Shown here piece after piece: positions 47,158 to 57,941 of a stretch of DNA of 64,000 nt. Made by a program: the position numbers and the translations under genes. The notes beneath the pieces are model-generated. The model had not been told where the DNA came from. It did no database searches and saw only the letters and a program-made list of their open reading frames with translations. This DNA comes from Saussurea involucrata (Eukaryota; Streptophyta; Magnoliopsida; Asterales; Asteraceae). The stretch covers positions 247,740,422-247,804,421 of the forward strand of contig CM066321.1 of NCBI GenBank assembly GCA_033807775.1, read 5' to 3'. Position 1 is the first letter of the stretch. Every line of letters begins with the position of its first letter.

Positions 47158-48114
47158 TGTTGATCCAAACCCTCAACGATTTGATAATGACTCTGAGAAA
47201 CACTTAGTGAAAATTGTAAGTAGACAATATGTATTAAAGTTTCACTATCGCTGATAAGTACTAGGACTACTACAGTACCACTGATAGGAACTCTCGTTAT
47301 TTGATTCATACATTCAGCGATACTGTTCATCAGTGAGCCCCGAGTCTGTTCAGTCTCACTAATGATCGCTGATAAAATATGTTGTTTGCTTATGATCCCT
47401 GAAGACAAGTTTCACGTCAACTATGTTCTACGCTGAAGTCAAAGATCAAGCCGAAGAACCATGGACAAGTCTACTAATGAACTGATGTGGATATCAGCGA
47501 AGCCAAGACCTGTCCACTCAACATGAAGTTTCAAGTAGAAGATTTCAGCGAACGCTGAACTTTATCATTTGCTGATAAAGATTTATTCAGCGAATTCTGA
47601 TCATGAAGTCTTCCTCTACAAGTTACTTTTGCCTTATCTCCTTGCACGTCTCCGTACGATTTGTCAAAACGGACATCCCTTTTGTCCAGAATCGTACAAA
47701 CAACTCTGATTATACACTGTTCATCATGCGGCTACTAGGTTGTCTACCAAGGTCAAAACATGCAACCAACCAGCTGCTGCCACGTGTAAAGTTGTACTGA
47801 TATGCATTAAATGCATGCAGTATATAAAGGAAACTCTACTTCAGAAATGAAGAGCTTGGCCATTCTCTCTCTTGCTGAATCTGTTGGATAGAATACTTAG
47901 CTTAAGTGTTCTTAATTCTTTCTCTCTTATTTCTAGTGCAAGAAATGTTAGTGATTCTCTTAAGTTGTTTAGATTAGGTTTATTCCTTAATCTTGTTCCG
48001 CAACAAGTTGTAAATTGTTTGATACTTATCAATAAACAATTTAGAAAAGTAAAAATCGTGTGTTTGTATTCAACCCCCCTTCTACAAACTTGTATAACCC
48101 TTTCGGGACCAACA
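47158..48114 (+). repeat. 3' LTR of Sirevirus-like element D (957 bp)
   Basis: TGTTGATCCAAACC to GGGACCAACA. A G-box CACGTG (47781-47786) lies 35 bp upstream of a strong TATA box TATATAAAGG (47821-47830). TCAGCGA/TCGCTGA words are frequent. Length is in the usual Sirevirus range. Right flank TAGAG lies in the additional ORF of element E, so D inserted there; the left partner is not in the window. Confidence 0.88.
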
Positions 48115-50202
48115 TAGAGCATCAAGGACAGGGTGGAAGTCCTCCCAGAGTCATCCCAACAACAGCTCTGACAGGAGGCGCCTCTGAACTTGAGGCTCAA
48201 TTGGAATCATGTGTTGATCCCAAGGTTCCCACTTATGAACTTGTCACTAAAGAAGAGTTCAAAGTCTTTTGTGATGAGATTAGAAACTCTTTGGATGAGT
48301 ATAAACTTATCAATACAGGTGTTAACGAACAGAGGAAAATGTTGATACTTCTCTGCAGACTGCGCTTACTAATGTGAACAACAAATTGGCAGAAACCACT
48401 CAGAAGCTGACAGACATGGAAAAGAAAAGCTCAGAGGAGTCTCAGAAGCTTCAATCAGAGATCTCAGCTCTGAAGCAATGACTTGTGGATCATCAGAAGG
48501 AGTCTTCTAGCAGAGCCCCTCCAACTGTCACTCTGTCAGATGCTAACATCAGAGCTCTGACAGAGGTGATAAATAACTCTGTCGCTGCTGCCATCAACAA
48601 TCTACCATCATCCTCTACTACACCAACTGCTGCTACACCAACCCCTATCTCTACTATCCCACGTCCTAATGATAGACCAATCACCATAGGATACATAGGA
48701 GAATTCAGAAAGGAAGTTCTCAGCCGAATGATGACGATGTCGTCAAAATTTGTGGCTAAAACTCAAGCCACAGAGAAGCATGTCCAAACTTCTCTGGACA
48801 CTCATAAGTTCAACTTCTCAGACCAAGTGGATGAAGTTCGAACTGCTACCGAGGAATTAGAATATACTCTGAAGAAAGTCGTTGCTCAATTCTGTGATCT
48901 CTTATCTGAAGAAACTTCAAGAAAACGTAAGGCAGATGCACCACCTATTGCCACAACCTCCAAAGCGGGAAGGTTTTTTGATCCAGACTACCAGAGGGTC
49001 TGTACCTCTGAAGACGATGATGAAGATATGGAAGAAGTTGACGGGTCTGATCAACAAAAGGGGAGAGCTTCGTTGATTATACATTCAAGGATAAGACAAT
49101 CAAAGCTCCAGATGCCTCTACACCAACAGAACTAACAGAGGTAATTCTTCTTGACACCCCTTCCCAATCACCAAGAATAAATGAACCAGAGAGGACAAAC
49201 CAATCCTCTGCTGAAGAACCAATAAACCAACCCAACACAACAACCACAGTGATTGTCCATGATGCTCACCAGAATGAAACATTGGAGACCATGGAAATCC
49301 TAACAGAGGGAAGTGTTGCAACAGAGCAACAAGTTGATAAAGGGAAAGAGAAGATAACAGAAGAACAAATCTCTGATGCACAACCACAACCACCACCATT
49401 CATCAATAGAGATCAACCTCTACCATCCCTTGAAGAGGTACATGCTTACCTATATGCTGACAGAGATCTGATTCCACAGAACTCTGTACCAATCAATCCA
49501 TACCTGAATCCAAAGAGATCAAGCAGACTGACATAAGAGAGAAGAAGATTCATAGCTACAAAGACCAACGTCTCTGGTGAGATAAACACCTCATTCAGTT
49601 TCGTAAAGATCAAGACGATACATCTAAAGTCCTTCTCATACAACATAGTTCCTTACCATGTGTATACTGTCGAAGACGGAGATGAAGAATCCCATAAATT
49701 CAACGACAACGATCTGGTCTTACTAAATCCTTATGATCTCCTCACCCTTCATGCCTATTGTCTAAACTTCTCTGATAGACATAAAGCTTCCAGTACTGCA
49801 AGGTATGAAATTCTGCTAGCAATGGAACAGCATGCGAATCTAAGAACTCAAATCGATTTTCAACATGGAATCGACTTTGAGTTAGATAAATTGAGTATTG
49901 GGCCTCCAAATGAAAGCCTTGCGGGTCTTGAGCATTACCCAACTGGATCCCTTGTTGCTCAACCAGAAGCCTTTATTTGCAGACAGAAAGAGATCAAGAA
50001 GGCTATCCGATCAGAAGAAGCGTACAAGTATTCAACACAATCTCTGAAGTATCTTAGAAGGATTGTACATGAAAGACCCCCAAGTGCCAAATGCCCAGCA
50101 AAAGTCATTATAAGTTTTGTTAGACACATAACTCTCACCTTAGAATTCAGGGACTTAATCATGAGATTCGATAGGATTCTGAGAGGAAACTTCTATGACT
50201 AG
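48115..50202 (+). pseudogene. Additional ORF of Copia element E, C-terminal two thirds
   Basis: Begins at the D insertion, so the N-terminus is missing. A coiled coil (about 48370-48480 and 48780-48900), a basic KRKADAPP patch (48930), an acidic tract EDDDEDMEEVDG (49010-49050), a Pro/Gln-rich linker and the C-terminal module follow. The module has VYTVEDGDEE and NDNDLVLLNPYDLLTL, clearly alike the VFTVRREDGNEW and DFQHLQPFDI of element G. Frame changes near 48350 and 49070, and stops at 48480 and 49536, show decay. It ends 135 bp before the PPT. Not recognised by name; no membrane segment or signal peptide. Confidence 0.72.
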
Positions 50203-50348
50203 ATTTTACTATCTTTTATGCATTGTAATGTACTCATCTTATGAAAGAAGTAAAAAGCTTTACAGAGGATGACTTTCTCCTCTTTGTCTTTATTTTGCTT
50301 AGCTCTGTAATATAGCATACTTTGAATTTTCAATACTTAGGGGGAGAT
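50203..50348 (+). other. Element E 3' UTR and polypurine tract
   Basis: Short non-coding stretch ending in CTTAGGGGGAGAT (50336-50348), directly before the LTR. Confidence 0.8.
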
Positions 50349-51061
50349 TGTTAGCCCCAAGTATGCCAATGTAAAAGTATTGAAAATATCACAAGTCCGA
50401 AGTACGTCAAAGGACAAGACTCTAGAGATCAAGCAAAAGACTTAGCAGAAGAATATCAGAAGAACAAGTGAAGACCATCAGAGGTCGTCAGAACTCTGGC
50501 AGAAGACCTCTGAAGCACATCAGAGAGCAATCTCAATAGAAGACCTTCTGAGCTCTGGTATATGACCTCTGGTGATCAAAGACCTCTGTGAAGCTGAAGA
50601 AATCTCTAAGTGATAGACAAGTGTCCTCAATTTCCACGTCAGCCCTAAATAGACGAAGACATACTTTCCACGTGTCATCACAGGGTTAGATAGTACACTG
50701 TTTATTACTTTATCAGGCTATAAATAGAACGTTAGTGGAGCACACATTAGTAACAATAGTAAGGATCATTACTAGAATTGTGAGAGCACAAACACTGCAC
50801 ATTCCATGCCACTTCTAGTGTACGATCTTGTAGCCTGAGAGATTTCAGAATACACACACAAGAAAGTGTTCTTGGTGTTATTTATATTCAATATACGAGA
50901 AGTTTTGTTGATCAATCTTATTGTCTTTACTGTTCAATATATTGCTATTCTCTATTTGTTTTATGCTACACACAATCACTCATATTCAAACAGATTATTT
51001 ATGCTTCCGCTATCTTTGATGTTTCTGTTTATATGAGACAAGGTGAATCTGGGAACCTACA
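50349..51061 (+). repeat. 3' LTR of Copia element E (about 713 bp)
   Basis: Starts TGTTAGCCCCAAGTATG and ends GGGAACCTACA. CACGTGTC (50669-50676) is followed 45 bp on by TATAAATA (50719-50726). The start and end resemble the LTRs of A and B, so E belongs to the same family on the other strand. It abuts hAT sequence, the site of insertion. Confidence 0.82.
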
Positions 51062-51144
51062 CCTCATCTCGACACGAACGAATCTGTAAGCATGCGTATG
51101 TCAAACATAAATACGGTCACCGGACCATCAACCAAAAGACTGAA

Positions 51145-53123
51145 ATCGGTTATGGAACCATTTTTAAGCAATATATATTGATGGTCAACGTAGGTTTGAA
51201 AAATGTAAATATTGCAATAAACAAATGACCCGGTAGACCTAATGACGGGCCATCACATTTGAAAGACCTCTTCCAAAAATGTCCTAGGAGAGTTACAAAG
51301 GACATAAGACAACAAATCCTACTTCAAGAGCCAACGGCAAAGGATGGGAAATCGTCTTTGTTAAGTAGTTATAAGTTTAGTGTCGTAACATCAAGGGAAG
51401 ATTTAGCTAACATGATAATTATTCATGATTATCCACTTTCATTTGTTGAGCATTATGGCTTTCGAAAGTATTCAAATGGTCTTGAATCTTTGTTTAAGGT
51501 GCCCTGTAGAGCTACAATTAAGTCTGATATCATGAAGATTTATGAAACAAAAAAGGGTTATGTTTTATTGTGTTTGGAAAAGAACGAAAGCAGGATTGCT
51601 CTTATTTCGGATTTGTGGACAACGAGTAACCAAAACAATGGTTACATGGCAATAATAGCTAACTACATAGATGTCGACTCGAAGGTACAAAATCGGATTA
51701 TCAGGTTATTTTTTTCTGTTTTACAAATACTTAAATCTCTATAATTATTCAATGTTTTACTAATATTTAGTACCTTTTTTATGCAACTTTTTACATGTGC
51801 CATCTACACACTGCCGATGCATTGTCCCAAGTGATGGTTGACTGGTTCATGGATTGGAACATTAACAACAAGTTGTCAACATTGACACTTGACAATTGTT
51901 CAACAAATGATGCGTTGGTTGACAGACTCTTAGGTACCCTTTCTACTTCTTCACTAATTTTAAATGGTAGGTTTTTTCACATGAGATGTTGTGCACATAT
52001 CATAAATCTCATTGTGCAAGATGAGTTTTCTAGGATTGAGAGCTCAATCAAGAAAGTTAGAGATAATGTGTCTTTTTGGTCATGTTCTTCTAAAAGGGCT
52101 CAAGACTTTAGACTCGTTGCACGACAACTAGGTGTAGATTGTGAAAAAGAGTTAGTGCGTGATTGTAAGACGAGATGGAATTTTGTTTACATTATGATGA
52201 GTGTTTCCTTAGAGTATAAAGATGTTTTTACTCGTTTGAGCAAGAAAGAAATACATTATGTTAGTGCACCTAGTGAAGATGAATGGAGAATGACGTTACT
52301 TGTTTGTGATAAGTTGAAGTTGTTTTATCGTATGACCGGGCAATTCTCTGGGACCAAGTATCCCACTTCAAACTTGTTCTTCCCTTTGATGTGTGACATG
52401 AAAGTATCTATTATGCATTGGCTAGACGATCCGGATGTCGTTATTAGGAACATGGCATCAAGTATGTTGACTAAATTTGATAAATATTGGGGAATCATAC
52501 ATGATGTCATGAGTGTGGCTATCGTTTTAGATCCGAGGCATAAGCTTAAGTTGATTAATTATTTATTGCCAATGATTTATGGTGCTAACACAAAAGATGA
52601 GGTTATGAGAATACGTAGCATATGTAGCGATTTTTTTGAGGAGTACAAAAGAATGTATGATCAAAACAAAGGGAAAGGACAACCTTGCACTACTCAATCA
52701 GATTTGGGGTCATCTTCTTTGGACAAGGATTCATGGGTATTGGAGTACGTGAATATGATCACCGAAGATGATGTGTTGGAAACAACCGAGTTGGATGAGC
52801 ATTTGGCGGAGAAATTGTTGCCACACGACCAAAAAAACTTTGATATATTGGTGTGGTGGAGTAGCAATGGTAGTAAGTTTCATGTCTTGCAAAGGATTGT
52901 GAGGGATGTCTTAGCCATTCCAATTTCCACGGTAGCATCTGAATCGACATTTAGCATGAGCGGGAACAAGATAACAAAACAACGTAGTCGGCTAAAAGCG
53001 CAAACCATTACAACATTGATGTGCACCCAAAGTTGGTTGAAGAAAGAACTTGAAGGTAATAATTATATAAATTATTATATATTACATGTATGTACAATTT
53101 TTCTATCTTGTATGTTTTTTTAA
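51145..53123 (+). pseudogene. hAT transposase (RICESLEEPER/zf-BED type)
   Basis: A BED finger is traceable in shifting frames: LWNHF, then KCKYC (about 51207-51225), then HLKDLFQKC (51255-51285), where a zinc-binding His seems replaced by Leu. 51259-51744 covers the N-terminal catalytic part, SDLWTTSNQNNGYMAI. 51795-53123 has TLDNCSTNDA, CCAHIINLIVQD, KTRWNF, the RNase H-like AIVLDPRHKLKLINY and the C-terminal dimerisation domain ILVWWSSN...IPISTVASESTFS. The gap 51705-51770 (GT...AG) may be an intron, but phases do not join cleanly. A second intron may start at the VKKELEG end (53055). Broken, not active. Confidence 0.88.
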
Positions 53124-53399
53124 TTTCAGATAAAAAATACGAAGAGCCGCAAGGGTTTGATGAAACGGTTGCATACGATGAAGATGTTGATTATTGAAGA
53201 ATCAGTTGAATTCTTAAAGATGTTCTTGGAATTTGGAAACAATGTTTTAAGTTTCGATATTTGAAGAAGATGCTGAATTGTTCATTAATTTTAGACTTTT
53301 GATGTTCTTGGAATTTGGATTTTAAAAACAATGTTTTAGTTATTATGTTTTAATATTTTTTTAGTAATTTGTTAAAACAGGAAAAAGCAGCAAAAAATG

Positions 53400-53575
53400 C
53401 ACAAAACGGGGTCCAGACCGGGGTCGGGTACCGGGATGTTGACCAGGTGAATGACCGGGGTCGGGTCCCTAATCCCCGTACCCGCCGGGGCGGGTCTCTC
53501 TACACGAAATTGGGGTCGGGGCCGGGTAAGGGGATACCCGCCCCAAACCCGCCCCGTTACCATCCCAAGTTTAGT
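53400..53575. repeat. GC-rich subterminal region of the hAT element
   Basis: Dense GGGTCGGGTACCGGG/CCCGTACCCGCC words in both orientations, in sharp contrast with the AT-rich surroundings. It ends CCCCGTTACCATCCC. Such CGGGTA/TACCCG subterminal repeats are common in plant hAT elements and may bind transposase (inference). Confidence 0.6.
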
Positions 53576-53883
53576 AAAGGAAGACATACCTTTGAAATAC
53601 ATACAGAAGCTCTATGCAATGAGTTCTGCTCCCCCTTGACATTAAGGCTCTCTTTGCTCCCCCTTGAACTATGCTTGGATCAAAAGTGATAAGATGTGTG
53701 CAAAACATAGAACAAGCAACAAAAAGGTTCTGAGCCACGGTACAAAGGCTTTATACACGGACACAGAGGTTCTATATAACAACTAAGAAGAAAAGACAAA
53801 AATATGCTCAGGTTAAAGAAGAGAAAATATTTACAGATCAAGAGGCTCTGTACCAACGTCCAAAGGCTCTGATCATTAAACAT

Positions 53884-56800
53884 GCTTATGCAGACATGTT
53901 GAGCATACCCAATTTACTGATCAAGAAATTGAATCTCTTTTCATCAAGATCCTTAGTGAACATATCAACAAGTTGGTATTCTATAGGTACAAAATACATC
54001 TCTATACTTACTTTCTCTACATGATCCTATAAGAAATGGTACCTGATGTCGATATGCTTTGTCTTAAAGTATTGCATAGGGTTTACAGAAATGGCTATGG
54101 CACTCTTTAAATCACAGAGGGATTGGAATTTTATCAAACTCAAGACCATAGTCTATGAGCTGAGTCTTCATCCAGATAACTTGTGAACAGCAACTAGCAG
54201 CAGCAACGTATTCTGCTTCTGCCGTAGATGTGGACACACAGTTCTGCTTCTTGGATGTCTAACTCACTTGCTTGTCTCCAATTATTTGACAACTTCCAGA
54301 AGTACATTATATGTCAAGTCTACATCCTCCATAATCTGAATCTGTATAAGCCATTAGTTCAAAGCCAGAGTCCTTAGAATACCAGAGACCAAGGTGCTTA
54401 GTCCCTTTAAGGTATCTAAGGATCCTCTTAACTGCAAATAAATGAGATTCATTGAGATTCGATTGGTAACTTTCATAGAGACATGTGGAAAACATGATGT
54501 CTGGTCTACTTGTTGTTAAGTACAGAAATGAACCAATCATACCTTTGTAGAGCTTAGACTCTACAGATTTGCCAGATGGATCAGAGTCCAACTTAGATCT
54601 CGTGGTCATTGGTGTTTTCATAGCAGATGAGTCAGAGAGTTTGTGCTTTGATAAAATATCAGTTACATATTTGGCGTGGTTGATAAGAGTACCCTCTGTG
54701 GTTTGTTTGCCTGAAGCCCGAGGAAGAAGGCTAATTCTCCCATCATGCTCATTTCAAACTCACCTTTCATAAGCTCTAAAAACTTATCACAATACTCTTG
54801 ATTTGTAGAACCAAAAATAATGTCATCCACATAAATTTGTACAAGTAAAATCTCACCCTTTTTCCTCTTGGGGCTTGTTTTAAGCAATAGAGGGCTTTGA
54901 CTAGATAGTACACATAGTTTGGATGTTCTGATCTCTCAAAACCTGGTGGTTGCTAGACATATACATCTTCTTGTAGTTTGCCATTTAAAAAGGCAAATTT
55001 CACATCCATCTGATAAAGTTTGAAACCCTTGTGTGCAGCAAAGGCTAGAAATATTCTGATTACCTCTAGCCTTGCGACATGGGCAATGGTCTCTTCATAA
55101 TCTATTCCTTACTCTTGGCAATATCCCTTAGAAACCAACCTTGCTTTGTTCCGGATCACAATTCCATCCTCATCCTTCTTTTTTCTAAAGACCCATTTAG
55201 TCACTATGACGGTCTTCCTTTGGGTAAGGGGACCAGAGACCATTCCTTGTTGCACTCAAACTGTAGAAGCTCATCTTGCATAGCTTCTATACAGTTTGGA
55301 TCTTCTAGGGCCTCAGAAACCTTCTTGGGATCTATCACACGAATAAATTTTATGAAGAAACATTCATTAGCTGTAGCTGATCTTGTCTTTACTCCCTCAG
55401 AAGGATTGCCAATAATCTGGCTATGTGGATGACTTCTTGTCTACTTAGTCATACGACGAACATTATCATTGTAGGAGCCATCGAACTCAACTTCTTTAGT
55501 GTTAGGTATGTTGGCATTTGAGCTCACAATAGGTGACGAGTTCTCTACATGCTCCCCCTCAAATGTATGTCCTGCAGAATTAGATGTAGAGGGTGAAGCA
55601 ACATAGGGACCAATTTTTCATATACCTGTGGTTTCCTAATCTACAGAGACTTTTTCTGCAGAGGCTCTGTGGACATATACAGAGGGCTCTTCATCATCAA
55701 ACATGTTCTCGAAAGTGCTGCGAGTTCTGATTCTCTGGACATCGAGGCATCAGAAGTCCTTTGTTTTGGGTCGAGTCTTGAGCTGAAGTACTCAGAATTT
55801 TCTTGAATTGTATCATCAAAAGATACATTTATGCTTTCCACAATCAATCTTGTCTTTTAGAATGAAGACTCTGTAGGCCTTAGAAGTTAAAGAGTAACCA
55901 ATAAACTTTGATTCATCCGCCTTTTTATCGAACTTCCCTTGTTGATCTCTGCCGTTAAGTACAAAGCATCTATAACCAAAGACATGAAGAAAATTAATAT
56001 TAGGCTTTCTTTGATTGAGAAGTGCATAAGGAGTATTTATGTGTCTCTTCACAACTATAGATCTGTTTTGGGTGAAACAGGTCGTAGAGATGGCTTTAGC
56101 CCAAAAACTTGTGGGTAATCCAGATGCGTCAAGCATGGTTCATGCAGCCTCCACAAGTGTTATGTTTCTTATTTCGAAAACACCATTCTGTTGTGGAGTT
56201 CTGGCCGTAAAGAAGTTCTGGGAAATTTCCTCATTGACAAGATATGCTTCTACTTTGGCGTTATTGAACTATGTACCATTGTCACTTCTCAACTTTTGAA
56301 CCTTGCAGTCGTACAGAACCTGAATTCTTTTCATAGATTAATTAGTAGATCAGGGACAATAGACTTCTTTTGAATAAACTCTACCCAAGTATACCTTGAA
56401 AATTCATCGATTAGTACAAGGATATACTTCTTACTAAACAGGCTCTGCACTGCAATAGGACCAAAGAGGTCAACATGCAATATGTGCAGAGGTCTAGTGC
56501 ATGATATGTCAGACTTAGTTCTGTGTGAGGTCCTTTTAAATTTGCACATTTCACACGCAGAACACAAGTGATCTTTGTCAAACTTTAGAGAAGGTAGGCC
56601 ACTGACAAGATTATGCTTTGCAATTTGGTCTAAGGTATGAAAGTTTAAATGAGAGAACCTGTTGTGCCAGAGCCAAACCTCTTCGACAAGACAAAGCTTT
56701 TCATCAGTGCTCTTGAATTTGAAGTTCATGAGGTATAGATCACATCTTATGTCAGCACTTAAGAGTTATATACTTGTATCAGAGGTTAGTAAAGAACAAT

Positions 56801-57060
56801 ACCTTTTCTTGAATATGCATCAAAGCCACTATCACAGAGTTGGCTCACGCTCAGAAGATTGTGCTTGAGTCCATCAACGTAGGCAACTCGTGATACATCA
56901 ATGTTTCCTTTTTTTCTATGACTCCATATCCCTTAATTTGTCCTTTTTTGTCATCTCCAAAAGTTATAGAGCCTCCACCTGATTTATCTTGATAAGAGGA
57001 TAGTAACGTTTTGTCACTAGTCATATGCCTCGAGCACCCGGAGTCTAGGTACCATACTGG
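53884..57060 (-). pseudogene. Copia pol remnant of element F
   Basis: Pieces from 3' to 5' in plus order: RNase H (53900-54310, LLIKKLNLF, AEAEYVAAASC), RT end (54307-54621), RT YVDD segment (54663-54887, VQIYVDDIIFGST), RT start (54890-55345), linker, integrase C-terminal part (55816-56136, KRHINTPYALLNQRKPNI), integrase core (56331-56729, HVDLFGP) and the HLCSACEM zinc site. RT lacks about 35 codons between LKQAPR and KGEILLV near 54867. After SDNGT (56265-56280) there is TAG where Glu is usual, the same place as the TAA in element A. Many other shifts. Confidence 0.85.
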
Positions 57061-57420
57061 AATACGTTGTCTCTACAATCATAGATTAAAGGGATTTAGG
57101 TACCCATTTCCAAATAGGTCCTTTTCTGTTATGAGCTTTTGAGGGAACCTCTGGAGTCTTTGGCTTGACTGATTTTCCTGTTTTGACTGAGGTCCTCTAT
57201 TGTTTATTCTGACCCTTGAAATTTTCATTCTTTCTCTTGGGTTCAGAAAGAACACAATTGGGGCTTGAGAGGTGTGTTTACAATTGATACAAAATATTAA
57301 GACAATGAACACAAGACGATTGCTTAAACTTTTCATTAGACTCTCAAAGATGAGCACAAAGTTCTAATTAAATCTATCTCTCCTAGCATCAGAAGTTTTA
57401 CAAAACAACCTATTTATTGA
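57061..57420 (-). pseudogene. C-terminal gag remnant of element F
   Basis: Ends in WKWVPKSL followed by TAA (57086-57088), then ATGATTGTAG, the same layout as in A, C and N2. The upstream part (to about 57420) matches the end of the A gag (FNEKFKR region) weakly. The join with Gypsy integrase sequence is at about 57417-57421. Confidence 0.65.
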
Positions 57421-57658
57421 TGCATATTTAACCTTGCCAACTTGTCCATCGGTAAGGTTTCCCGCATGCCTAAGAAGTGTCCACTCTTTGTCAAATGCTC
57501 CACGACTACCCAAATTGTGTCGTGAACCCTCAATGTCTTTGGTAGCTTCGTCACGAAGTCCATCGTGGTATGATCCCATTTCCATTCTGGTATTTCTAGA
57601 GATTGCAAACTGTACCATATAGTCGTTGGTGTTCGGCCTTTACTTGCAAACAACTAAT
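57421..57658 (-). pseudogene. Gypsy integrase scrap, copy 1
   Basis: Encodes SLEIPEWKWDHTTMDFVTKL (first catalytic Asp in MDFVTKLP) to MDKLARLNMHQ, as in the K integrase (41700-41885). It ends without a stop at the Copia F border and abuts the LTR of element G. It is the target in which G inserted. Confidence 0.85.
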
Positions 57659-57941
57659 TGTTAGTTCCAGATCCGTGCAACGATTATGAAATCAAACAGA
57701 TAAAACAATAGAGTAACGATTTCAATTGGTCATCTCTGATTAAGCCTTCAATATTGAGAGAGAATTACAATAATGAGCAAGAAAGCAAATGAGACAACTA
57801 GCCTATTTTTCTAAGGCTAGATTGCTTTATATATGGCGGGCCCGTGCTTAACAAGCCCACAGCCCGTTCACTAATAAGGCTCAAATTAAACAAATACAAT
57901 TTAAACCCTGAACTTTAAATCAACATAAATTGACCCTAACA
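57659..57941 (-). repeat. 3' LTR of element G, copy 1 (283 bp)
   Basis: Minus strand TGTTAGGGTCAATTTATG to CGGATCTGGAACTAACA. On its right the PPT CAAAGGGGGAGAT (57942-57953) marks it as a 3' LTR on the minus strand. No primer site or second LTR of this element is seen in the unit. Confidence 0.88.

Larger units (their letters stand above)
22434..48114 (+). mobile_element. Sirevirus-like Copia element D, 3' half, with nested insertions
   Basis: Order on the plus strand: RNase H end (22434-22740), promoter-like region, additional ORF (23664-25949 and 32663-34405), PPT (about 47143-47156) and 957-bp 3' LTR. It is split by N2 (25950-32662) and H (34543-47036, with K inside). Position of a large ORF between pol and the 3' LTR is known for Sireviruses such as SIRE1. 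Its 5' half was separated by insertion of J and is outside the window. Confidence 0.85.
51062..53580 (+). mobile_element. hAT DNA transposon remnant, 5' end lost
   Basis: Holds a BED-type zinc finger region, a hAT transposase and a GC-rich 3' end. The left terminal inverted repeat and 8-bp target duplication are not visible, because element E interrupts the left side. At the right the sequence passes into the 3' spacer of Copia F near 53575-53590, which suggests that hAT inserted in F. Confidence 0.75.
53590..57420 (-). mobile_element. Decayed Copia element F (A/E family)
   Basis: On the minus strand: end of gag, protease-integrase, RT, RNase H and a 3' spacer with TCAAGGGGGAGCA tracts (53627-53672), in the same order as element A. 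No LTR is seen: the left end is lost behind the hAT, the right end gives way to a Gypsy integrase scrap near 57420. Heavily mutated. Confidence 0.82.
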
